Positions 1 through 7,411 of a stretch of DNA of 41,991 bases are shown here, in pieces (position 1 is the stretch's first letter; every line of letters begins with the position of its first letter). The DNA is from Pseudobdellovibrionaceae bacterium. GTDB taxonomy: Bacteria > Bdellovibrionota > UBA1018 > UBA6935. The translations under genes were made by a program, and so were the position numbers. The stretch covers positions 1 to 41,991 of the forward strand of contig PBMP01000055.1 of assembly GCA_002722705.1 (NCBI GenBank). Direction: 5' to 3'. The notes beneath the pieces are model-generated. The model was not told the DNA's origin. It did no database searches and was given only the letters and a program-made list of their open reading frames with translations.

Positions 1-147
1 AAGGGTCTGTTATTTTGTGTAAAAAACATCATACCCGAACTCTTCAACTTAATTTTCTTAGATCTATCTTATATTTACAGATAATCTCTTACCTATGTCT
101 CCTTAATCCACAATCAGTTAAGTTGATTTTTTTTGTCTATATTTTAA

Positions 148-181
148 ACAGTCTAAAAGAATAGACTGTGTCTTAAAAGAC
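148..181 (+). promoter_or_regulatory. Repeated GTCT(T)AAAAGA elements upstream of the first gene
   Basis: GTCTAAAAGA at 151-160 recurs as GTCTTAAAAGA at 170-180, a 19-bp offset. The same stretch forms two small inverted repeats: ACAGTCT (148-154) with AGACTGT (163-169), and GTCTT with AAGAC (170-181). They lie 77-110 bp ahead of the first gene. A regulator binding site is possible. I see no convincing -10/-35 pair, and the rest of 1-257 is AT-rich with no gene that I can support. Confidence 0.25.
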
Positions 182-257
182 TCGTGTCTTTTTAACTCTT
201 TTATTTTATATGGAAAAATTTAACTCATCGTGGCATGTTCTTCGCAGGATAGAGTAT

Positions 258-1313
258 ATGGAGAGTTTTGTTTTTTTTATTACTGTCGGATTACTGAGTC
301 TGAGTGCCTTTGGGACCGACGCTATTTCTGTTGATGTGGCTTCTGTACCTGAAGTCGCACCACTTCCCTTATCTTTGTCTGATGCTCGTAGGGAAGAAGA
401 GATTAAAAAAATTGAAATAGAAAAAAGAAAAGAACAACAGTCTCAAATAAGAGAAGAACGAAAAAAAGATTATGAAGCCCGCATGGAAGATGATGAGGGT
501 TTTTTTGGGAAGTTTGAAGCTTCTCCAATGGTGATTTATCAAAGTGACTCAAAAAAGACTTATTCTGGAGGAGTGGCTGGACTTGGTTTAGAGCGAGTTG
601 ATAAAAATAATCCACATGCTCCTCTTTCAAAAGGGGACTATGTGAAGAGTTCTGTTGATGCTTCTTATGGATATTTAAGAAGTCCTGCCTCAAAAGAAGG
701 AGTTCATGTCGGTGGTATAGACGCTTATGTCGATATTTACCGCGCTCTATCGGAGGAAAGAAACTCTGCTTACGGATTTTTAGGACGCTATCGGTTTAGA
801 AAAGTAGATTTAGGTTCTAAAGAGAGAAGTTTACTTCTCGTTCCTGAACTGGGAATTGGTTTTTTAAGAGAATTTGGAGAAACCAAGCTCTATGTGGTTC
901 CCTTGCGAGGATATGAAGATACTGATCAAAAAGTACATTTTGGAAAAACGGGTTTGTCTGTTGAGAACAAAATGGTTTTAATGGATGGCCAAATGGAGTT
1001 TTTAGCGGATTTTGAGATGGCTTTGCTTTATTCAGGGTTTGACGGAGCTGCACGATCTCATAGTGGTTTTGGAAAATTGAAATCCTATTATGCGGAAGTC
1101 CTCGATCAAGATACTCGGAAGGATGGAGTGAATGGATTTCAAGGAAGAGCTAAATTTGATTTAGCAATTCATTTAGGACATCACCTGACTTTGCACACAG
1201 AGGTTCACGGAAACGGTCATACTTATAAAGAAGTAGAATCAGCGGAATCAGTTGAGAAAAATGGTGACCAATTTAATGCAGGAGCTGCATTGTCTCTTAA
1301 GGGAAGGTTTTAA
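258..1313 (+). CDS. Probable outer-membrane beta-barrel protein
   Basis: The frame is open from 210, but the ATG at 258 is the better start. An AGGATAGAG ribosome site precedes it, and it puts a normal signal peptide (MESFVFFITVGLLSLSAFG) at the N-terminus. A charged helical stretch of Glu/Lys/Arg follows at about residues 40-80 and probably forms a coiled coil. The remaining 270 or so residues alternate polar and hydrophobic positions, with many Gly and aromatic residues, and the chain ends in Phe (LSLKGRF). That is the usual C-terminal signature of barrels inserted by the BAM complex. I do not recognise a named family. The helical segment before the barrel suggests a periplasmic extension. 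No operon partner is evident: the TetR gene 54 bp downstream has its own promoter. Confidence 0.6.
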   Translation: MESFVFFITVGLLSLSAFGTDAISVDVASVPEVAPLPLSLSDARREEEIKKIEIEKRKEQQSQIREERKKDYEARMEDDEGFFGKFEASPMVIYQSDSKKTYSGGVAGLGLERVDKNNPHAPLSKGDYVKSSVDASYGYLRSPASKEGVHVGGIDAYVDIYRALSEERNSAYGFLGRYRFRKVDLGSKERSLLLVPELGIGFLREFGETKLYVVPLRGYEDTDQKVHFGKTGLSVENKMVLMDGQMEFLADFEMALLYSGFDGAARSHSGFGKLKSYYAEVLDQDTRKDGVNGFQGRAKFDLAIHLGHHLTLHTEVHGNGHTYKEVESAESVEKNGDQFNAGAALSLKGRF

Positions 1314-1331
1314 TTTTCTTTTTTTAAAGAG

Positions 1332-1360
1332 TTTAAACGAACGACCGTTCGTGCTATCCT
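1332..1360 (+). promoter_or_regulatory. TetR promoter with operator inside the spacer
   Basis: A near-perfect palindrome, ACGAACG-AC-CGTTCGT, spans 1337-1352, a layout typical of TetR-family operators. It fills the 17-bp spacer between a possible -35 TTTAAA (1332-1337) and an extended -10, TGC followed by TATCCT (1352-1360). Repressor binding would block polymerase directly. Transcription would begin about seven bases after 1360, that is at or next to the ATG at 1368. No ribosome site precedes that ATG, so the mRNA may be leaderless. The operator is clear; the exact -35 and -10 are inferred. Confidence 0.75.
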
Positions 1361-1367
1361 CTTCAAT

Positions 1368-1967
1368 ATGGGTAGAGGTACGGAAACAAAGACTTTAATT
1401 ATCGATACTGCAATGATGCTTGCAGGAAAAGTGGGGCTTCAAGGCCTAACCATTGGAAGTCTTGCCAAGGCTGTTGGGATGTCTAAAAGCGGCCTCTTTG
1501 CACATTTTAATTCAAAAGATAATTTACAGTTAGAAGTCATTCGAGAAGCGTCCCAGCACTTTACTCGAATCGTTTTAAAACCTGCTTTTCGTCTTCCTCG
1601 AGGAGAGCCACGAGTTCGCGCTCTTGTTCAAAACTGGGTTTCGTATCTTGATGACTCAAAAACCCTTCCTGGAGGTCGTATACTCATTTCATCATCAATC
1701 GAATTTGATGATCAACCAGGTGAAATTAGAGATTACATCCATAAAGTTCAACTTGATTTAGTAAAATCCATTCAAAAAGCTACCCAAATAGCAATAGATG
1801 AAGGACACTTTAGGGAAGATTTAAATACAGAACAATTTGCGTGGGAGATATTTTCTCTCATATTGGGCTACCATCATTTTAATAAAATGATGGTAGCTCC
1901 TCAAACAGCTAAACTTCACCAGGCTTCTTTTGAGAAGCTGGTGAATTCAGCAAGGAAAGGTGGATGA
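1368..1967 (+). CDS. TetR/AcrR-family transcriptional repressor, probable fadE regulator
   Basis: A 199-residue protein of normal TetR length. The helix-turn-helix lies at residues 28-47 (TIGSLAKAVGMSKSGLFAHF) and matches the family closely, including the YxHF-like end of the recognition helix. The C-terminal ligand domain is the usual all-helical type. The gene sits 16 bp downstream of a palindromic operator and runs directly into fadE, with the stop at 1965-1967 and the probable fadE ATG at 1969. The inference is an autoregulated repressor that responds to an acyl-CoA or fatty acid and controls acyl-CoA dehydrogenase, as FadR/PsrA-type TetR proteins do elsewhere. The ligand cannot be read from the sequence. 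Confidence 0.9.
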   Translation: MGRGTETKTLIIDTAMMLAGKVGLQGLTIGSLAKAVGMSKSGLFAHFNSKDNLQLEVIREASQHFTRIVLKPAFRLPRGEPRVRALVQNWVSYLDDSKTLPGGRILISSSIEFDDQPGEIRDYIHKVQLDLVKSIQKATQIAIDEGHFREDLNTEQFAWEIFSLILGYHHFNKMMVAPQTAKLHQASFEKLVNSARKGG

Positions 1968-1968
1968 G

Positions 1969-4443
1969 ATGGAAAACTTAATGATGCTCGTGCAAGACCA
2001 TATGATGGGATTTTTGCTGGGAGCTGTTCTTTTGGTTTTGGTGTTAGGGTATACGGGGGCTCCTTATTGGCTTTGGACCATCGGAATAAGTGGAATATTA
2101 TTTATCTTTTGCGCTCCAAAGGCGTTGTTGTTTTCATATTTAGCAATCTCTTTCGTTTTTATTGTTCGTCCACTTCGTACCGTATTAGTTTCGTCATTTG
2201 TTATGAAAATAATGAAAGCGATGAACTTTGTTCCTCAAATTTCAGAAACAGAGAGAACGGCGCTTGATGCTGGAGTGGTCTGGGTAGAGAGCGATTTGTT
2301 TTCCGGTAAACCTGACTTTAAAAAATTATCTTCTGAATCTTATCCTGATCTTACTGAGGAAGAGCAAGCTTTTTTAGATGGTCCAGTTGAAGAGCTTTGT
2401 GAAATGATCGACGATTGGAAAGTATGGAAAGATAAAGAGCTTCCTGTAGAGGTATGGAACTTTTTAAAGGAAAAGAAATTTTTAGGAATGATTATTCCTA
2501 AAAAATATGGAGGTCTGGAGTTTTCTGCGCTTGCTCATAGTCATGTAATCAAGAAGTTAGCAAGCCGTTCTGTGCCAGCAACGATCACCGTGATGGTTCC
2601 TAATTCTTTGGGACCTGCGGAACTTTTAAGTCATTTTGGAACACAAGCTCAAAAAGAACACTATCTTCCTCGTTTGGCGGATGGGCGAGAAATGCCTTGT
2701 TTTGCATTGACGGAGCCTCGAGCAGGAAGTGATGCGGGAGCGTTACAGGCCACTGGAGTTCTTTTTAAAGATACTGATGGAACATTAAAAGTAAAATTAA
2801 ACTGGAATAAGAGATGGATTACCCTAGCCGCTATTTCGACTACACTTGGTTTGGCATTTCGTTTAAAGGATCCTGATAATCTTCTAGGGAAAGGTGAAAA
2901 TGTTGGAATTACCTGTGCGTTGATTCCAACTCATCTTCCAGGTGTGGTTTTAGGCCGAAGGCATGATCCTATGGGAGTTCCTTTTTATAACTGTCCAACA
3001 CAAGGTCATGACGTTGTGATTTCTGCGGATCAAATTATCGGTGGAGTAGAAATGGCCGGTAAAGGATGGGCGATGCTAATGGATAGTTTGGGTGCTGGAC
3101 GAGGAATTTCGCTTCCAGCTCAAACAGTAGGGGGAGCAAAAACAGCTTACCGACTCACTTCAGCTCATAGTGTGGTTAGAAAACAGTTTGGTCTATCCAT
3201 TGGTAAGTTTGAAGGGATTGAAGAACCTTTGGCTCGTATTGGTGGATATACCTATTTGTTAGAAGCGTTTCGACGTTATACCTTAGGGGCTTTGAATCAA
3301 GGGATCAAGCCACCAGTGATTACTGCCATTGCCAAGTATCAGTCTACTGAGCTTGGAAGAAAAGTCGTGAATGATGCAATGGATATTTTGGGGGGAGCAG
3401 GAATCTCTCGTGGACCAAGAAATATTATTTCAGGACAGTATATGAGTGCTCCTATTGGAATTACTGTTGAAGGAGCTAATATTCTTACTCGGACACTGAT
3501 GATTTTTGGACAAGGAGCTTTAAGAGCTCATCCGTATGCTTATCAAGAAGTAAAAGCAGTTGAAGAAAATAATGTATCACTCTTTGATCAGGCGTTTTGG
3601 GGACATATTGGTCATGTTGTCCGAAATGCGTTTAGAGCCACACTTTTAAGTTTGACTCGGGGAAGGTTAGCATCAGCTCCTCATGGAGGACCAACTAAGC
3701 GTTATTATCAGAAATTAGCTTGGGCTTCTGCTTCTTTTGCAATTCTTTCAGATGTTGCAATGGGTGTTTTAGGTGGGAAACTTAAACAAAAAGAAATGAT
3801 CACCGGACGTTTTGCAGACATACTTTCGTGGATGTATATCGGTGTGGCTACCTTGAGGCGTTTTGAAGCAGAGGGACAACGAAAAGAAGACCTTCCGTTT
3901 CTTCATTATGCGATGAGACACGCGAATTCAGAAATTCAAAAAGGGTTTGATGGAATTTTTTCAAATCTTAAAGTTCCGATGGGTGGATGGCTTTTCGGAG
4001 GGATCATCAAGATTTGGTCTTGGATGAATCCGATCAATGATGAAATTTCTGATGACCTCAAGCAAGAAGTTGCTTCACTGATGCTTCAAGACTCAGAGCA
4101 AAGAGACCGGTTTACTGATGGAATTTTTATTCCAAAAAGTACAGACGAAGCTCTTGGGCGTCTTGATCATGCCTTTAAACTAACCTTATCTGCTGAACAG
4201 ACGGAGAGAAAGATTAGAAAGGCCATTCGTGGAAAACAGCTTCCTAAGAAAAAAACTTATGAGCTTTTAGATGAAGCCCTTGAAAAAGGTGTAATTACTC
4301 AAAGTGAATTTGACGACATCAAAAAAGCAGAAGATGCTCGTTGGGACGCTATTCAGGTGGATGACTTTTCTCAAGAGGAGTTTTTGGAAGCTGGAAATGA
4401 TGAGGGAAGTCCGGTTAAACAAAGGGCAAAAGCAGGAAAATAA
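1969..4443 (+). CDS. fadE: Acyl-CoA dehydrogenase FadE
   Basis: Catalyses the first, FAD-dependent step of fatty acid beta-oxidation (acyl-CoA to trans-2-enoyl-CoA). The length, 824 residues, matches the long membrane-associated FadE type (about 814 in E. coli) and not the short 380-residue enzymes. The N-terminus (about residues 10-75) is strongly hydrophobic, as in FadE. The dehydrogenase core follows, with CFALTEPRAGSDA and the conserved block around ITVEGANILTR, whose Glu (near residue 501) aligns with the catalytic base region. The C-terminal 280 residues correspond to the FadE-specific DUF1974 extension. I prefer the ATG at 1969 because AAGGAAAGG at 1952-1960 is well spaced for it. A GTG at 1960 would overlap that ribosome site. 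Co-transcribed with the TetR gene and closed by a strong terminator. Confidence 0.93.
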   Translation: MENLMMLVQDHMMGFLLGAVLLVLVLGYTGAPYWLWTIGISGILFIFCAPKALLFSYLAISFVFIVRPLRTVLVSSFVMKIMKAMNFVPQISETERTALDAGVVWVESDLFSGKPDFKKLSSESYPDLTEEEQAFLDGPVEELCEMIDDWKVWKDKELPVEVWNFLKEKKFLGMIIPKKYGGLEFSALAHSHVIKKLASRSVPATITVMVPNSLGPAELLSHFGTQAQKEHYLPRLADGREMPCFALTEPRAGSDAGALQATGVLFKDTDGTLKVKLNWNKRWITLAAISTTLGLAFRLKDPDNLLGKGENVGITCALIPTHLPGVVLGRRHDPMGVPFYNCPTQGHDVVISADQIIGGVEMAGKGWAMLMDSLGAGRGISLPAQTVGGAKTAYRLTSAHSVVRKQFGLSIGKFEGIEEPLARIGGYTYLLEAFRRYTLGALNQGIKPPVITAIAKYQSTELGRKVVNDAMDILGGAGISRGPRNIISGQYMSAPIGITVEGANILTRTLMIFGQGALRAHPYAYQEVKAVEENNVSLFDQAFWGHIGHVVRNAFRATLLSLTRGRLASAPHGGPTKRYYQKLAWASASFAILSDVAMGVLGGKLKQKEMITGRFADILSWMYIGVATLRRFEAEGQRKEDLPFLHYAMRHANSEIQKGFDGIFSNLKVPMGGWLFGGIIKIWSWMNPINDEISDDLKQEVASLMLQDSEQRDRFTDGIFIPKSTDEALGRLDHAFKLTLSAEQTERKIRKAIRGKQLPKKKTYELLDEALEKGVITQSEFDDIKKAEDARWDAIQVDDFSQEEFLEAGNDEGSPVKQRAKAGK

Positions 4444-4474
4444 AATTTCTTTGTTTTAAATATAAAGAACTTAG

Positions 4475-4507
4475 AAGAGGCACTTATTGAGTGCCTCTTT
4501 TTTTTTT
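4475..4507 (+). terminator. Rho-independent terminator after fadE
   Basis: A 10-bp perfect stem, AAGAGGCACT (4475-4484) with AGTGCCTCTT (4490-4499), closes a 5-base loop (TATTG) and runs straight into a T tract up to 4507. It lies 31 bp after the fadE stop and 14 bp before the next start. Confidence 0.93.
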
Positions 4508-4521
4508 GATAGGCTGACTCA

Positions 4522-5874
4522 ATGAAAATACTTGTTACAGGGGCTACAGGGTGGATTGGTAAGACTTTGGTGGAACGGTTGTTTCGTTTGGGGCATGAAA
4601 TTGTTGTTATTAGTAGAAATCCTGACACCGTTGAAGAAAAGCTTGGAATTCCTGTTTTCGCTTTATCATGGAAGGAATTAAATAAAATTCCTTCGGATAT
4701 CCAATGCGTTTATCATTTAGCAGGGGAAACGATTGCTCAGTTTCCTTGGACAAAAAAAATTAAAAAATCAATTTATGACTCGAGGGTGAGTAAAACAAAA
4801 AACCTCACTCGAAGTCTTTCTCATTGTTCTCTTGATTTTTTTCTTTCTACTTCTGCAATTGGAGTTTTTGGTGAACGAGGTGATGAAGAATTAAATGAAA
4901 ACTCTTTACCTGGAGAAGGTTTTTTATCTGAAGTTTGTGTGGACTGGGAGGATGCAGCAAGCTATGTCACTTCGTTTGTAAATCGTCTTTTAATTTATCG
5001 AATTGGGGTCGTACTTGGGGAAGGCGGAGGAATGTTAGAGAGGTTGTATCCTCTTGCTCAAAAGGGAGTGCTTTCTTCTTTAGGTGAGGGAAAGGGGTGG
5101 ATGAGTTGGATTGCAAAAGAAGACCTTATTCATGCGATGATAGCTCCTTTAGAAAAAAAAGAAATGGAAGGAGTTTATCATTTAGTTTCTCCTCATCCTG
5201 TTCGTCAAAAAGAACTTTATAAAGAGCTTGCAAAGCGCTTTGGAAAAGGGCTTCTTCCTTCAGTTCCTTTTTGTATTCCTCAGTTTTTTACAGGTGGAGC
5301 AATGAAGGAGCTGCTTGCGAGTCAAAAAGTGAGGACTTCTCGTTTAATTCAGTCTGGATTTAAATTTAAGTATGAGCAAGTAGGTGGACTTTTTGAGTCT
5401 CTTCTTTTTTTAAAATCAAACGAAAGACTTTTTGAATCCACTCAATGGATTAATGCCCCAATAGAGAATGTTTTTGAATTTTTTTCTTCTGAAAAAAATT
5501 TAGAAAAAATTACTCCCGATTTTTTGAATTTTAGAGTTGAAAAAAAATCCACCCCAAAATTAGAAGAAGGAACAGTGATTGATTATCGGTTGAAAATTCA
5601 TGGAGTCCCTGCTCGGTGGAAGACGTTGATCTCAAGGTGGGTGCCAGGAGAGTTATTTGAGGATGTTCAAATTAAAGGTCCCTATAAAAAATGGCAACAT
5701 TTGCATACCTTTGACTCTGTTCAAGGGGGGACATTGATAAAAGATAAAGTCGTTTATCAAGTTCCATTGGGTATGCTAGGAAATATGGTAGCAGGTCGTT
5801 TTATCCGTTCTGATGTCAGTCGAATTTTTAAATATCGAACCCAGACAATTGATCGACATTTTCACCAAAAGTAA
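4522..5874 (+). CDS. TIGR01777-type SDR epimerase fused to an SRPBCC lipid-binding domain
   Basis: A two-domain protein of 450 residues. Residues 1-300 form an extended short-chain dehydrogenase/epimerase fold of the YfcH/TIGR01777 group. The NAD(P) loop TGATGWIG is at 6-13, HLAGETIA follows the second strand, and STSAIGVFG holds the active-site region. The usual YxxxK is not obvious, as is common in this group. From about residue 305 a second domain begins (FESTQWINAPIENVFEFFSS) and has the look of the SRPBCC/cyclase-dehydrase (START-like) fold, a hydrophobic-ligand pocket. Stand-alone YfcH proteins have about 300 residues, so the last 145 are the addition. The substrate is unknown. No signal peptide, so probably cytosolic. 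It stands alone between the fadE terminator and the TolC operon. Confidence 0.85.
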   Translation: MKILVTGATGWIGKTLVERLFRLGHEIVVISRNPDTVEEKLGIPVFALSWKELNKIPSDIQCVYHLAGETIAQFPWTKKIKKSIYDSRVSKTKNLTRSLSHCSLDFFLSTSAIGVFGERGDEELNENSLPGEGFLSEVCVDWEDAASYVTSFVNRLLIYRIGVVLGEGGGMLERLYPLAQKGVLSSLGEGKGWMSWIAKEDLIHAMIAPLEKKEMEGVYHLVSPHPVRQKELYKELAKRFGKGLLPSVPFCIPQFFTGGAMKELLASQKVRTSRLIQSGFKFKYEQVGGLFESLLFLKSNERLFESTQWINAPIENVFEFFSSEKNLEKITPDFLNFRVEKKSTPKLEEGTVIDYRLKIHGVPARWKTLISRWVPGELFEDVQIKGPYKKWQHLHTFDSVQGGTLIKDKVVYQVPLGMLGNMVAGRFIRSDVSRIFKYRTQTIDRHFHQK

Positions 5875-5906
5875 ATAAAAAGTGAAACATTTTTTTGCAA
5901 GTAATT

Positions 5907-5935
5907 GAATTTAAAGCTTTTATTTGCTTTAATTC
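5907..5935. terminator. Weak hairpin after the SDR gene
   Basis: GAATTTAAAGC (5907-5917) can pair with GCTTTAATTC (5926-5935) with one bulged base. It lies 33 bp after the stop at 5874. The T-rich tract is not immediate (the nearest run is about 30 bp on), so termination here is only possible. Confidence 0.3.
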
Positions 5936-5990
5936 TTAAAAGAAAAAAGAATAATTTTAATTCGTTTTTTTATTGATCTTTGTTTTATTC

Positions 5991-6012
5991 AATATTATAT
6001 TAATATAATATT
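5991..6012. promoter_or_regulatory. 22-bp perfect AT palindrome upstream of the TolC/RND operon
   Basis: The 11-base arm AATATTATATT (5991-6001) is followed directly by its exact reverse complement (6002-6012), centred about 40 bp before the TolC start. Size, AT content and placement are those of an operator for a dimeric repressor. ArsR/SmtB-type repressors, including the BigR/SqrR group that controls DUF2892 genes elsewhere, use such sites. No repressor gene lies beside it. The symmetry is seen; the regulator is inferred. Confidence 0.5.
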
Positions 6013-6043
6013 ATGATAATTTAATATTAATGGATGCTAAAGA

Positions 6044-7411
6044 ATGAAAGAAAAAAAAGTGATGATTGTTTTTTTGAGTTTAATTGGATTAATTCCGCTA
6101 GGGCATGCGCAGTCGACTTCCAAACCAGGTTCGCAGGAAATCGGATTTCAGCAAATTTGGTCAACTGTGAAAAAAAATGCCTCTGGTTTGAAGGCAGCAG
6201 AGCATGAGGCCCTAGCCACAGAGATCGAGGCAACGCGATACTCTCGTCATTGGTATCCTCGGCTCTATTTGACAGGGAAAGCGTTTATCACAAATGATCC
6301 TGGTGCTTCTTTTATGTACACTCTTGAGCAACGAGAGATTCAGAGTACAGATTTTTCACCTTCTCTTTTGAACGATCCAAAACAGCAGTTTTTCTCGCAG
6401 GGTACTTTAGGTCTTGACCTTCCTCTTTTTGAGGGTGGGGTGAGAGTTGCTCAAACAAAAATGGGAGATAAAAAAGCAGAGGCCATGGAGTGGGCAATGA
6501 AAGCACAGTTGTTTTCTCATTATTCATCGGCTGTACAACACTATGCCACTCTCCTTTCTTTGATTGAAGAAAAAGGGGAGTTGCTATCACTTCGAAAAAG
6601 TGTGCAATCAACGATTGATCGGTATCGAATTGGTTCACGAAAAAATCCGGTTGGATACTCTGGATTACTTGGGTTAAAAAATTTAAGAAATAGAATTGAT
6701 GGGCTTTTGTCAGCGAATGAAGCAAAAGAGCAAATGAGTCGAAGTGAACTTAATGCTCTTGCGTTGAAGCTTCCAAAGAACTGGGTTCCGAAACCACAAA
6801 GAGTTCAATCTTTTTTAAGTCAAGTGTTTACATCTCTTCGTCAACAAAAATCCAAAAATGTAAAAATTTCTGCGGCAGTAGAGGCAGCAAGGAAAAAAGC
6901 CGAAAGTCTTTCTTATTTAAAAAATGCCGAAAGATCTCGATTTTTACCTAGAGTTGGACTCTTTGCTCAAGGAGATTTGTACAGTGGAAGTCGATCGACT
7001 GCTACAAGTTACTCGACAGGAGCATATTTACAGTGGGATCTTTTTTCTGCAAAAAATTTAGGCTCTTTAGATCAAGCTGAGCATCAATCTGCAGCCGCAC
7101 TTAGTAAAGCAGAAGAACTGCATCATCAAATGGAAGGACGATATCAGGCAGCTTTGCATGGAGTCGATGCTTCAGAAAAAAGTTTAATTTTGTTAGATGA
7201 AAGTGCTGAGCTTCTTAGAAAACAAACAAAAACAGCTCGAGATTTATTTAAAAATGGATCTATAAATGCACTTCAGTTAGTCGAAGTTTTAAACCGAAGA
7301 GCAGATCTTTTATTGAATAGATCAAAAGTAGAGTTAGAGCTACTTCAAATGAAATCAATGGTTTTTTTAACAACTGCTAGAGAAAATAACGATTTAGGGA
7401 GATCTCGATGA
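6044..7411 (+). CDS. TolC-family outer-membrane efflux channel
   Basis: A 455-residue protein, normal length for the OEP/TolC family. An N-terminal signal peptide (MKEKKVMIVFLSLIGLIPLGHAQ) directs export. The mature part shows the family pattern of two repeats of long amphipathic helices broken by short strand-forming segments. One such segment is LGLDLPLFEGGVRVAQ (about residue 126) and its second-half equivalent is TGAYLQWDLFSAKNLGSLDQA (about residue 325). These are the two LxWPLFxGG-type strands of TolC proteins. The trimer would form the outer-membrane tunnel for the pump encoded next, whose ATG overlaps the stop here (ATGA, 7408-7411). A GGA at 6031 acts as a weak ribosome site. Substrate unknown. 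Confidence 0.92.
   Translation: MKEKKVMIVFLSLIGLIPLGHAQSTSKPGSQEIGFQQIWSTVKKNASGLKAAEHEALATEIEATRYSRHWYPRLYLTGKAFITNDPGASFMYTLEQREIQSTDFSPSLLNDPKQQFFSQGTLGLDLPLFEGGVRVAQTKMGDKKAEAMEWAMKAQLFSHYSSAVQHYATLLSLIEEKGELLSLRKSVQSTIDRYRIGSRKNPVGYSGLLGLKNLRNRIDGLLSANEAKEQMSRSELNALALKLPKNWVPKPQRVQSFLSQVFTSLRQQKSKNVKISAAVEAARKKAESLSYLKNAERSRFLPRVGLFAQGDLYSGSRSTATSYSTGAYLQWDLFSAKNLGSLDQAEHQSAAALSKAEELHHQMEGRYQAALHGVDASEKSLILLDESAELLRKQTKTARDLFKNGSINALQLVEVLNRRADLLLNRSKVELELLQMKSMVFLTTARENNDLGRSR

Noticed and set aside
45..125. CAACTTAA and TTAAGTTG inverted pair followed by a T run
   Set aside because: An 8-bp stem with a 65-base loop in AT-rich DNA is expected by chance; not a credible terminator.
6312..6725. 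137-codon minus-strand open frame
   Set aside because: Opposite the TolC gene, with no coding character, signal or ribosome site; TolC is certain here.
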